Source: an uncultured Clostridia bacterium
GTDB taxonomy: Bacteria > Bacillota > Clostridia > Oscillospirales > Oscillospiraceae
NCBI GenBank assembly: GCA_945864305.1
Contig: CAMBAJ010000007.1
Coordinates: 1-52,722 of the forward strand
Length of the DNA stretch: 52,722 bases
Reading direction: 5' to 3'
Below, piece by piece: positions 42,179 to 49,720 of this stretch (position 1 is the first letter of the stretch; every line of letters begins with the position of its first letter). Made by a program: the position numbers and the translations under genes. The notes below the pieces were generated by a model. That model made no database searches. It was not told where the DNA came from and saw only the letters and a list, made by a program, of their open reading frames with translations.

Positions 42179-42646
42179 GTGGTCACCACGCTGGAGCAGG
42201 CATTTGATGAAGTTTATACCAAGTTCAAGCTGCACTTTTATCAGGAGATCTTCAGCCGCTTTCAGGACCGGGAGGCCAGTCTCACTGCCGTGGAAACGTT
42301 CGCTATGGAGACGATCAAAGCCCTGGGCAGCCCCACGGTGAACGAGTTTGCGTCCTTCATGCGCATCTCCCCGCCCAACGCGGCCTACAAGGTCAACAGT
42401 CTGGTGAAGAAGGGCTATATCCGGAAGGTCCAGTCCCCGGACGACCGGCGGGAGTATCACCTAGTCGTCACCCAGAAGTATATCGACTATTACAACATCT
42501 CCGCCTCCTACACCACGGAGGTCGTGGCCCGGGCCAACCAGCGCTTCACGCCGGAGGAGTGCTCCAAGCTGGAGCAGATGCTCACCATCGTCAGCCGGGA
42601 GCTGATGCCGGAGGTCGTTCTCCCCGAAGCCCAGGCGCAGGAATAG
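42179..42646 (+). CDS. MarR-family regulator, probable fatty acid operon repressor
   Basis: A 155-residue winged-helix MarR protein. The HTH has VNEFASFMRISPPNAAYKVN, the recognition helix and wing KKGYIRKVQSPDDRREYHLV, with dimer helices on both sides. Start is uncertain: GTG 42179 fits the promoter at 42118, while an in-frame ATG at 42095 lies inside fabZ. By position it is a functional analogue of FabT, the MarR repressor of fatty acid genes in streptococci. Its expected site is the 22-bp palindrome at 31513. That assignment is an inference. A terminator follows. Confidence 0.8.
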   Translation: MVTTLEQAFDEVYTKFKLHFYQEIFSRFQDREASLTAVETFAMETIKALGSPTVNEFASFMRISPPNAAYKVNSLVKKGYIRKVQSPDDRREYHLVVTQKYIDYYNISASYTTEVVARANQRFTPEECSKLEQMLTIVSRELMPEVVLPEAQAQE

Positions 42647-42667
42647 CAGCTTCGCAGCATGGTCATA

Positions 42668-42704
42668 TAAAAATGCACAGGCCTTTCAGCCTGTGCATTT
42701 TTGC
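42668..42704. terminator. Bidirectional terminator between MarR and gluQ
   Basis: AAAAATGCACAGGC pairs with GCCTGTGCATTTTT; convergent genes share it. Confidence 0.9.
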
Positions 42705-42706
42705 GC

Positions 42707-43648
42707 TCAGAAGAGTCCCTCCGGAATGCGGATATCCGCCCCGGGCACCTTGTCCCAGTCAAAGTCCGGCAACAGCTCCGCCGCCGTCTTCGGCTCCGCC
42801 GAGGGGTTGAAGCCCGCCAGATACGCCAGCTTGCCCAGGATTTCCGCCGCCGTGGCCCGGTCCCGCAGGTCGTCCAGCCCCGCGTCGGCGTTCCGCTTGG
42901 ACAGCCGCCGGCCGTTGGCGTCCAACAGCAGCGGAAAGTGGATAAAAGACGGCGCCGGCAGGTCCAGCAGGTGATAGAGATACAGCTGTCTCGGCGTGGA
43001 GTCCAGCAGGTCCGCGCCCCGGACCACCTCCGTGACCCCCATGGCCGCGTCATCCACCACCACCGCCAGCTGATAGGCGAACATGCCGTCGGACCGCCGC
43101 AGCAGAAAATCCCCGCAGTCCCGGGCCAGGTTCTCCCGGTATGGGCCCATGTGGCCGTCCGTGAAGGCCCACGCCTCGTCCGGCACCCGCAGGCGCAGGG
43201 CGGGGGCCCTTTGTCTCGCCCGCTCCGCCGCCTGTTCCGCCGTCAGGTTCCGGCAGGTCCCGGCATAGATCACCTGGCCGTCCTCCCGGTGGGGCGCGCT
43301 GGCGGCGTGGAGCTCCGCCCGGGTGCAGAAGCAGGGATAGACCAGCCCCATGGCCTTCAGCCTGTCCAGCGCCGCCTGGTAGAGGGCCGTGCGCTCACTT
43401 TGATAATAGGGCCCGTCGGGGCCGCCCACGGAGGGGCCCTCGTCCCAGTCCAGGCCCAGCCACCGCAGGTCCTCCTCCATCTGGTCCGCGTAGCGGCGGG
43501 GACAGCGGGCGGTGTCCAAATCCTCGATCCGCAGCACCACCCGGCCACCCTTGCGCCGGGCGCTGAGCCAAGCCAGCAGGCTGCACAGGATATTTCCCAG
43601 ATGGATGCGCCCGCTGGGCGAGGGCGCGAAACGGCCGACTGTCATCAC
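42707..43648 (-). CDS. gluQ: Glutamyl-Q tRNA(Asp) synthetase
   Basis: A 313-residue truncated glutamyl-tRNA synthetase paralogue. The class I HIGH-like motif is GRFAPSPSGRIHLGNILCSL, RIEDLDTARCPRRYAD is typical, and the KMSKS counterpart is NGRRLSKRNADAG. No anticodon-binding domain follows. It attaches glutamate to queuosine in tRNA-Asp. Start GTG 43648 or ATG 43645, AAGGAG 8 nt before. Confidence 0.92.
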   Translation of the reverse strand: MMTVGRFAPSPSGRIHLGNILCSLLAWLSARRKGGRVVLRIEDLDTARCPRRYADQMEEDLRWLGLDWDEGPSVGGPDGPYYQSERTALYQAALDRLKAMGLVYPCFCTRAELHAASAPHREDGQVIYAGTCRNLTAEQAAERARQRAPALRLRVPDEAWAFTDGHMGPYRENLARDCGDFLLRRSDGMFAYQLAVVVDDAAMGVTEVVRGADLLDSTPRQLYLYHLLDLPAPSFIHFPLLLDANGRRLSKRNADAGLDDLRDRATAAEILGKLAYLAGFNPSAEPKTAAELLPDFDWDKVPGADIRIPEGLF

Positions 43649-43737
43649 GCAGGCCTCTCCTTTCTCTCATCCGGCCCGAGGCCGACTTTAAACTAAGGCG
43701 GATTTTACCACAGGTGCCCTGTTTTTGCAACAAATGC

Positions 43738-43766
43738 TGTACATTTCCAATTTTGCGTATTATAAT
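43738..43766 (+). promoter_or_regulatory. Promoter of the zinc-ribbon gene
   Basis: TGTACA, 17-nt spacer, TATAAT, about 47 nt before the start. Confidence 0.5.
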
Positions 43767-43812
43767 AAAAATTCTGAAATTCCCTGCGAATCATAAAGTG
43801 AGGTGTTGACAC

Positions 43813-44421
43813 ATGAGCGAAGACATGCGGACCTTCGGCTATCTCTGTCCCAAATGTGGCAAGCCGGTCATGGGTACCCGCTCCATTTTCGCGCTGGAGG
43901 CCTCCGACGCGGAGATCGAATGCGACTGCGGTGAGAGCGTTCTGCGGACGGAGTTCGACGGTGCCAAATATAAGGTATATGTCCCCTGCGGCATCTGCGG
44001 CGAGACCCACATGGCCGTCTGCCCTCCGGAGCGCATTCTGAAAGGCGCCACGGCTTTGGGCTGCGCCAAGACGAAGCAGTTCTGCTGCTATATCGGGCCG
44101 GAGGGCGTTGTGGAGAAAAACCTGCGGGAGCTATCCATTCTGGTGGAAAAGGAAAAACAGCAGCAGGAGGGCGAGGATCAGGAGGCCTTTCTGGACAACG
44201 TCATCATGTACGAGGTCCTCTCCGAGCTGAAGGATATCGCCGCCCGGAAGGACGGCATTACCTGCGCCTGCGGCAGCAAGCACTACGGCATGGAGATTCG
44301 CCGCAGCGCCGTGGACCTGGTGTGCCGGGACTGCGGCGCCAAGCTGCGCATCCCCGCCGCCACGGACCGGGACCTGGATGATCTCTGCTGCCACATGAAG
44401 CTGGTCATCCCGGGGCGGTGA
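43813..44421 (+). CDS. Zinc-ribbon protein of unknown function
   Basis: A 202-residue protein that I do not recognise. It is cysteine-rich with several CXXC pairs: YLCPKCGKPVMG at the N-terminus, ECDCGE, PCGICGETH, then a charged coiled-coil-like middle (LVEKEKQQQEGEDQEAFLDN), and a C-terminal pair of knuckles TCACGSKHYG and LVCRDCGAKL. It likely binds two or three zinc ions. GAGGTG before ATG. No membrane segments. It is alone, with its own promoter; the CDF metal transporter gene follows 218 nt later, an association that may or may not be meaningful. Confidence 0.8.
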   Translation: MSEDMRTFGYLCPKCGKPVMGTRSIFALEASDAEIECDCGESVLRTEFDGAKYKVYVPCGICGETHMAVCPPERILKGATALGCAKTKQFCCYIGPEGVVEKNLRELSILVEKEKQQQEGEDQEAFLDNVIMYEVLSELKDIAARKDGITCACGSKHYGMEIRRSAVDLVCRDCGAKLRIPAATDRDLDDLCCHMKLVIPGR

Positions 44422-44639
44422 GTCCGTCCGCTCTTTGACTTTTGGGCAGCGCCGTCATCAGCTCCATCGTCTGTATGGGCCCGCTCTCCGGGAGTGGGCC
44501 CGCTTCTCTGCTCTGGCCCGCGGTAGTGCGGGGCGCCATCTTCTATGCATTCCCCCTTATTTTCCCTACGCCGTCTCCTCGCGAGCGGCATTTCCAGGCC
44601 AGACAAACCGCCCTGGCCTGGCAGAAAGGACCTGATCAC
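44422..44639 (+). other. Leader of the CDF gene with two hairpins
   Basis: GGGCCC-GCTC paired with GAG-T-GGGCCC near 44478-44502, and a perfect CCAGGCCAG/CTGGCCTGG stem near 44597-44624, ending 2 nt before the AAAGGA ribosome site. I see no NiCo or Mn riboswitch core. A metal-responsive leader is possible but unproven. Confidence 0.5.
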
Positions 44640-45803
44640 ATGATTTCTCTGCTTGCGCGGATTTTCCTCAAATCCGACGGAAAAACGGAGGCCCAGCTCC
44701 GTAAGGACTACGGAATTCTCTGCGGCGCCGCCGGTATCGGCTTCAACGTGCTGCTCTTCCTGGGCAAATTCTTCGCTGGTACCATCTCCGGCTCCATCGC
44801 CATCACCGCGGACGCCTTCAACAACCTGTCCGACGCCGGCAGCTCCTTTGTCACCATGCTGGGCTTTCAGCTGGCGGGCCAGAAGCCGGATTCGGACCAC
44901 CCCTTCGGCCACGGGCGCATCGAGTATCTATCCGGTCTGGCCGTGTCCATGCTCATTTTGCTGATGGGCTTTGAGCTGGCCAAGTCCTCCCTGGACAAAA
45001 TTCTGCACCCCGAGCCGGTGGAGTCCGGCGCCCTGGTCATCGTTATTCTCTGCGTCTCCATCGCAGTGAAGCTGTACATGTCCTTCTACAACCGGCGGCT
45101 TGGCAAAAAGCTGAACTCCGCCGCCATGCTGGCCACTGCCGCAGACTCCCTCAGCGACAGCGTGGCCACCACCGCCGTGCTGCTCGCCACGCTGGTGAGC
45201 CAGTTCACCGGTCTGCTGATCGACGGCTGGTGCGGCATTCTGGTGGCGGCGTTCATTCTCTGGTCCGGCGTGGGCGCCGCCAAGGACACCCTGGACCCCC
45301 TGCTGGGCACGCCGCCCACCCACGAGTTCGTCCAGGAGATCAAGGACCTGGTCATGGCCCATCCCGCCATCATCGGCATCCACGACCTCATCGTCCACGA
45401 CTACGGCCCCGGCCGGGTGATGATCTCCCTCCACGCGGAGGTCTCGGCCTCGGAAAACGTGCTGGACCTCCATGACGAGATCGACAATGTGGAAAAAGAG
45501 CTGCGGGAGAAGCTGGGCTGCGAGGCCGTCATCCACATGGACCCCATCGTCACCGACGACGGCGTCACCCAGGAAACCCGGGAGCGGGTGGCAGCGCTGG
45601 TCCGCTGCATCGACGACAGCATCAGCATCCACGACTTCCGCATGGTGGCCGGCCCCACCCACACGAACGTCATCTTCGACGCGGTGGTGCCCTTCCAATT
45701 CCGCCTCACCGACACGGAGGTCACGGAGAAGATCAAGACCGCCGTCCGGGCTCTGGACGGCAACTATTTCGCCGTGGTGAACGTGGAGCGGTCCTATACA
45801 TAA
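44640..45803 (+). CDS. Cation diffusion facilitator metal exporter
   Basis: A 387-residue CDF-family transporter. Six helices, with metal site motifs ITADAFNNLSDAGSS on helix 2 and ATAADSLSDSVATTAVLL on helix 5, the DHPFGHGRIEYL loop, and a C-terminal cytoplasmic domain with HDLIVHDYGPGRVMIS and an extra repeat (about 300-385). It exports zinc, iron, manganese or cobalt; the metal is not determinable. I start at ATG 44640 with AAAGGA upstream, as 66 open upstream codons show no similarity. A terminator follows. Confidence 0.92.
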   Translation: MISLLARIFLKSDGKTEAQLRKDYGILCGAAGIGFNVLLFLGKFFAGTISGSIAITADAFNNLSDAGSSFVTMLGFQLAGQKPDSDHPFGHGRIEYLSGLAVSMLILLMGFELAKSSLDKILHPEPVESGALVIVILCVSIAVKLYMSFYNRRLGKKLNSAAMLATAADSLSDSVATTAVLLATLVSQFTGLLIDGWCGILVAAFILWSGVGAAKDTLDPLLGTPPTHEFVQEIKDLVMAHPAIIGIHDLIVHDYGPGRVMISLHAEVSASENVLDLHDEIDNVEKELREKLGCEAVIHMDPIVTDDGVTQETRERVAALVRCIDDSISIHDFRMVAGPTHTNVIFDAVVPFQFRLTDTEVTEKIKTAVRALDGNYFAVVNVERSYT

Positions 45804-45811
45804 TAATAAAA

Positions 45812-45853
45812 CAACACGGGAAGTATCCAAGCAGCGGTACTTCCCGTGTTACT
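45812..45853. terminator. Terminator between the CDF and XRE genes
   Basis: AACACGGGAAGTA pairs with TACTTCCCGTGTT. It serves both convergent genes. Confidence 0.85.
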
Positions 45854-46055
45854 TTTCATCCGGTGTAAAACGAATGATGTCTGAAACATCGCAATTCAGC
45901 ATGTTGCAGAGGTCATTCAGTGTGTTCATTGTAATGCTGCGATTTTTCCGCAATGCGTCTAATGTGCCTGTACTGACACCATACTCTTTGATCAATGCAT
46001 ACTGGGATATATTTTTCCGTTTCAAAGTCTCCCACAACGGTTCAAATGTAATCAT
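45849..46055 (-). CDS. XRE-family repressor, short
   Basis: A 68-residue (or 70 from GTG 46061) Cro/CI-type protein of the YozG-like short group: ETLKRKNISQYALIKEYGV, STGTLDALRKNRSITMNTL and DLCNMLNCDVSDIIRF. A palindrome in the facing promoter is its probable operator. Start ATG 46055 has AGGCAGGTG upstream. Confidence 0.85.
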   Translation of the reverse strand: MITFEPLWETLKRKNISQYALIKEYGVSTGTLDALRKNRSITMNTLNDLCNMLNCDVSDIIRFTPDEK

Positions 46056-46098
46056 AGCCACACCTGCCTTGTGTTTAGCATATCCGAAAACACAGTTC

Positions 46099-46127
46099 TT
46101 GAATAATGCCGAATATTCGGCTATAAT
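46099..46127 (+). promoter_or_regulatory. Promoter with an embedded operator facing the XRE gene
   Basis: TTGAAT, 17-nt spacer, TATAAT. The spacer holds the perfect 14-bp palindrome GCCGAATATTCGGC (46108-46121), an ideal repressor site. Confidence 0.75.
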
Positions 46128-46153
46128 AGAGAACTCAGAAAGGTGTGAATGTA

Positions 46154-46318
46154 ATGCCAGACTACAAAGAGATGTATCTGCACCTGATGCGGGAGACGGA
46201 AAAAGCCATCGGCATCCTGGTCAAAGCCCAGCAGGACTGTGAGGAGCTGTATCTCCGGGACGACGGTCCGGTCCTGCGGGTCCTCCCGGCCCCGGAGCAC
46301 CCCGGAACCGGCAGCTGA
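46154..46318 (+). CDS. Small hypothetical protein, 54 residues
   Basis: A 54-codon gene below usual calling length: MPDYKEMYLHLMRETEKAIG, then ILVKAQQDCEELYLRDDG and a short Pro-rich tail. Residues 3-38 form one amphipathic helix, as in small clostridial proteins found next to XRE regulators. It has a consensus promoter with an operator and AGAAAGGTG before ATG. I infer it is regulated by the facing XRE protein. Function unknown. Confidence 0.7.
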   Translation: MPDYKEMYLHLMRETEKAIGILVKAQQDCEELYLRDDGPVLRVLPAPEHPGTGS

Positions 46319-46326
46319 TCCGCCGC

Positions 46327-46354
46327 TCATATTTCTGCCGTTTTGGGACAACCT
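46327..46354 (+). promoter_or_regulatory. Forespore (sigma-G/F type) promoter of spoVAD
   Basis: TCATA, 15-nt spacer, GACAACCT. This fits the Bacillus sigma-G consensus GCATR-N15-GHCANHHT at all but one base. It lies about 30 nt before the start of spoVAD. Confidence 0.6.
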
Positions 46355-46384
46355 ATGGAAAATCCATCAAACGAGGTGGCTTCC

Positions 46385-47401
46385 ATGAACGACAAACGTC
46401 TCGGCCAGCGGACCATCGCCCTGGCCCATCCGCCCTCCGTCCTCTCCTTCGCCAATATCGGCGGCAAATTCGAGGGACAGGGCCCCCTGGCGGACTACTT
46501 CGATGAGCTGTGTCAGGACTCCTTCTTCGGGGAGAAGACCTGGGAAAAGGCGGAGTCCGCCATGCAGAAAAAGGTCCTCCAGCGGGCGCTGGACCAGGCG
46601 AAGCTGAAGCCCAGGGACCTGGACTATATTTTCGCCGGAGACCTTTTGAACCAGTGCATCGGCTCCTCCTTCGGCCTGCGGGATTTCGGCATCCCCTTCT
46701 ACGGTCTCTACGGCGCCTGCTCCACCATGGGAGAGTCATTGTCCCTGGCGGCACTGATCATTGACGGCGGCTTTGCAGACAAATGCGCCGCCATGACCTC
46801 CTCCCACTTCTGCACGGCGGAGCGGCAGTACCGCATGCCCGTGCCCTACGGCAGCCAGCGGACCCCCACCGCCCAGTGGACCGCCACCGCCGCCGGCTGC
46901 ACCATCCTGAGTGCGGAGGGCCCCGGCCCCTACGTCACCCACGTCACCTGCGGCAAGATCGTTGACAAGGGCATCACCGACGCCAACAACATGGGCGCGG
47001 CCATGGCCCCGGCGGCCTACGATTCTCTCTCCGCCTTCTTCCGGGACACCGACACAAAGCCCGACGACTACGACCTGATCATCACCGGTGACCTGGGCGA
47101 GCTGGGCCACGCCATCGTCCGGGACTTTTTCGCCAAGGACGGCATTCAGCTGGGGGAGAACTTCCAGGACTGCGGCCTGCTTCTGTACGACCGGGACCAG
47201 CAGGACATGCACGCCGGTGCCTCCGGCTGCGGCTGCTCCGCCTCCGTGCTGAACGGGTATCTGCTGACGGAGATGCGCAGGGGGAAGTGGAAGAAGGTCG
47301 TCTTTGCCCCTACCGGCGCCCTGCTGTCTCCCACCTCGTCCTTCCAGGGGGAGTCCGTTCCCGGCATCTGCCACGTGGTCTGCCTCTCCGTGGAAAAGTA
47401 A
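46385..47401 (+). CDS. spoVAD: Stage V sporulation protein AD
   Basis: A 338-residue thiolase-fold protein matching SpoVAD, same length as the Bacillus subtilis protein. Characteristic are IGGKFEGQGPLADYFDE, YGLYGACSTMGESLSLAAL with the thiolase-type cysteine, and LITGDLGELGHAI-like IITGDLGELGHAIVRDFF. SpoVAD binds dipicolinic acid during its uptake into the forespore. I start at ATG 46385 with GAGGTGG upstream. The usual neighbours spoVAC and spoVAE are not here. It has its own forespore-type promoter. Confidence 0.93.
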   Translation: MNDKRLGQRTIALAHPPSVLSFANIGGKFEGQGPLADYFDELCQDSFFGEKTWEKAESAMQKKVLQRALDQAKLKPRDLDYIFAGDLLNQCIGSSFGLRDFGIPFYGLYGACSTMGESLSLAALIIDGGFADKCAAMTSSHFCTAERQYRMPVPYGSQRTPTAQWTATAAGCTILSAEGPGPYVTHVTCGKIVDKGITDANNMGAAMAPAAYDSLSAFFRDTDTKPDDYDLIITGDLGELGHAIVRDFFAKDGIQLGENFQDCGLLLYDRDQQDMHAGASGCGCSASVLNGYLLTEMRRGKWKKVVFAPTGALLSPTSSFQGESVPGICHVVCLSVEK

Positions 47402-47503
47402 TGTACGCCCCAGAGAAACACTCGTACGCCGTATAGAAATTGCACAAACCTTTTTCCCGTGTGGGCACCGCTTTTAGAAGAGTTCCCGAAATCCGCCGCA
47501 AAT

Positions 47504-47546
47504 CCGCTCTGTCAGCGCCAAAACCGTTGACAGGGCGGGTTTTTTG
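47504..47546 (+). terminator. Terminator of spoVAD
   Basis: CCGCTCTGTCA pairs with TGACAGGGCGG, followed by GTTTTTTG. The right arm also contains the -35 of the glnA promoter. Confidence 0.8.
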
Positions 47547-47556
47547 CTCGTATAAT
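47527..47556 (+). promoter_or_regulatory. glnA promoter
   Basis: TTGACA, 18-nt spacer, TATAAT. It starts inside the preceding terminator. Confidence 0.75.
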
Positions 47557-47568
47557 TCAAAAAAGAGA

Positions 47569-47611
47569 GAGCAAAGGCGCCCCCTCTTGGGTCGTCTATG
47601 CTCATTTTTTT
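47569..47611 (+). terminator. Leader terminator in front of glnA
   Basis: GAGCA-A-AGGCG pairs with CG-CTTATGCTC-type CGTCTATGCTC (one mismatch, one wobble), with an inner CCC/GGG pair and T7. It sits about 10 nt after the transcription start and before glnA, so it must be bypassed for expression. Confidence 0.7.
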
Positions 47612-47672
47612 GTGTACCGATATACTTCCACATTAAAGTAATAAATTAATCTGAACCGAAAGGAGACCGACC

Positions 47673-49004
47673 ATGGGCAAATACACCAAGGAAGATATCA
47701 TCCGGCTGGTGGAAGAACAGGACATCCAGTTCATCCGTATGCAGTTCACCGATATTTTCGGTCAGTTGAAAAACGTAGCGATCTCCGCCTCCCAGATTCA
47801 GAGGGCCGTGGACAACGAGATCATGATGGACGGCAGCTCCATTGAGGGCTTTGTCCGCATTGAGGAATCCGACCAATACCTCTGGCCGGACCTGGACACC
47901 TTCACGGTGCTGCCCTGGCGCCCTCAGTACGGCAAGGTGGCCCGTCTGATCTGCGAGGTCCACAACCCCGACGGCACGCCCTTCGTGGGCGACCCCCGGA
48001 GCGTGCTGAAGCGGACTCTGGCCCGGGCAGAGCGGATGGGATACGTATTTAATGTGGGCCCGGAGCCGGAGTTCTTCCTGTTCCAGACCGATGACAACGG
48101 CAATCCCACCACCAAGACCGCCGATGAGGCCAGCTACTTCGACCTGGGCCCTCTGGACCACGGCGAGAGCACCCGCCGGGAGATCTGCCTGGCGCTGGAG
48201 GACATGGGCATTGAGGTGGAGGCCAGCCATCACGAGGTGGCCGCCGGCCAGCACGAAATCGACTTCAAGTACGCCGATGCCCTCCACGCCGCCGACGTCA
48301 TCATGACCTTCAAGCTGGCGGTGAAGACTCTGGCGCAGAAGAACGGCCTTCACGCCACGTTCATGCCCAAGCCCGTCTACGGCACCGCCGGCAACGGCAT
48401 GCACATCAACATGTCCCTGTTCAAGAACGGACAGAACGTGTTCTTTGATGAAAACGCCCCCGGTCAGCTCTCCCCCCTGGCCTATCAGTTCATCGCAGGT
48501 CTGCTGGAACACGCCAAGGGCTTCTGTGCCCTGACGAATCCCCTGGTGAACTCCTACAAGCGGCTGGTGCCCGGCTACGAGGCCCCCTGCTATCTGGCCT
48601 GGTCCTCCTCTAACCGCTCGGCCCTCATCCGCATCCCCGCTCCCAGGGGCCAGGGCACCCGGGTGGAGCTGCGGAGCCCGGACCCCTCCTGCAATCCGTA
48701 CCTGGTGTTCGCCGCGTGTCTGGCCGCCGGTCTGGACGGCATTGAGCGGGGCCTGACGCCTCCGGCGGAGATCACGGAGAACATCTACGCCATGTCCCCC
48801 GCCGAGCTGGCCGCCCGCGGCATTGAAAACCTGCCCGGAACGCTGGACACCGCCATCGCGGCCCTGTCCGCCGACCAGGTGGTGCTGGACGCCCTGGGCC
48901 CCCACGTCTCCGCCCAGTACATCAACGGCAAGCTGCGGGAGTGGGAGGAGTACCGCACCCAGGTCTCCCAGTGGGAGCTGGACAAGTATCTGGTGACGTA
49001 CTGA
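47673..49004 (+). CDS. glnA: Glutamine synthetase type I
   Basis: A 443-residue GSI-alpha enzyme, which makes glutamine from glutamate and ammonia. Landmarks are [33 protein letters not shown], the [10 protein letters not shown] metal loop, and the [13 protein letters not shown] substrate block. The adenylylation loop of the long GSI-beta form is absent, as usual for Firmicutes. AAAGGAG before ATG. It heads a block with an ANTAR regulator and glutamate synthase. Confidence 0.97.
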   Translation: MGKYTKEDIIRLVEEQDIQFIRMQFTDIFGQLKNVAISASQIQRAVDNEIMMDGSSIEGFVRIEESDQYLWPDLDTFTVLPWRPQYGKVARLICEVHNPDGTPFVGDPRSVLKRTLARAERMGYVFNVGPEPEFFLFQTDDNGNPTTKTADEASYFDLGPLDHGESTRREICLALEDMGIEVEASHHEVAAGQHEIDFKYADALHAADVIMTFKLAVKTLAQKNGLHATFMPKPVYGTAGNGMHINMSLFKNGQNVFFDENAPGQLSPLAYQFIAGLLEHAKGFCALTNPLVNSYKRLVPGYEAPCYLAWSSSNRSALIRIPAPRGQGTRVELRSPDPSCNPYLVFAACLAAGLDGIERGLTPPAEITENIYAMSPAELAARGIENLPGTLDTAIAALSADQVVLDALGPHVSAQYINGKLREWEEYRTQVSQWELDKYLVTY

Positions 49005-49111
49005 CCCACAGCAGCCGCCCGCGCGGTTTTTTACAGGCGGCCCCCGCCCTTCCGGTCTGATGCGGAAGGCGTGTGTCGGGGCGCCGCGTTCAGGAGAGAG
49101 GAGGGGATTTT

Positions 49112-49651
49112 ATGGACAGAATCGTTGTCGCCTTTGCCAACGAGGAGGCGCAGCGCCGCATCCTGCGGTTGCTGGAGTCCGACGGCTACGTGCCGGTGGC
49201 CTGCTGCGCCACCGGCTCGGAGGCCATCCGCACCGTCCGGAAGCTGGGCAGCGCCATCGTGATCTGCGGTTTCAAGCTCCGGGACATGACCGCCAACGAT
49301 CTGGCCGCCGACCTCCGGGGCCTGGCTGTTCTGATGGTCGTCTCCTCCGCCGCCAACCTGGACTTCTGTGAGGGCGAAAACCTGCACAAGCTGGCCACTC
49401 CCGCTCCCCGCTCCGACTTTTTCGCGACGCTGGAGCTGCTGCGCCGGTTCGAGGAAAAACACCTGCACCATCCCCCTCCCAAGCGCCGGGAGGAGGAGCA
49501 GAAGCTCATCCAGAAAGCCAAGGAGGTGCTGATGGACGTGAACCGCATGACGGAGTCCGAGGCCCACCGCTTTCTCCAGAAGCGCAGCATGGACGCCGGT
49601 CTCAAGATGTACGAGACGGCACAGATCATCATCGACTCTTATACACACTGA
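49112..49651 (+). CDS. ANTAR-domain response regulator
   Basis: A 179-residue regulator. The N-terminal receiver-like domain (MDRIVVAFANEEAQRRILR..., residues 1-105) lacks the usual aspartate phosphorylation site, with ICGFKLRDM in its place. The C-terminal ANTAR domain (about 120-175) is LIQKAKEVLMDVNRMTESEAHRFLQKRSMDAG, which binds two-hairpin RNA targets and prevents termination. Position between glnA and gltB makes nitrogen control likely, possibly on the leader terminator of glnA. AGGAGG before ATG 49112. Confidence 0.9.
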   Translation: MDRIVVAFANEEAQRRILRLLESDGYVPVACCATGSEAIRTVRKLGSAIVICGFKLRDMTANDLAADLRGLAVLMVVSSAANLDFCEGENLHKLATPAPRSDFFATLELLRRFEEKHLHHPPPKRREEEQKLIQKAKEVLMDVNRMTESEAHRFLQKRSMDAGLKMYETAQIIIDSYTH

Positions 49652-49655
49652 CAAA

Positions 49656-49715
49656 TACCGGTCTCATCCGGCGGCGCCGGATGAGGTCTCTTCGGAATTC
49701 ATGATATTGGAGGTC
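49656..49715 (+). promoter_or_regulatory. Hairpin in the gltB leader
   Basis: CTCATCCGGC-GGC-GCCGGATGAG, a perfect 10-bp stem with 3-nt loop, followed by GTCTCTTC. It is a weak terminator or antiterminator candidate just before gltB. Confidence 0.5.
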
Positions 49716-49720
49716 TTCCC

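Noticed and set aside
44422..44639. NiCo or yybP-ykoY riboswitch before the CDF gene
   Set aside because: The conserved cores are not found; only generic hairpins remain.
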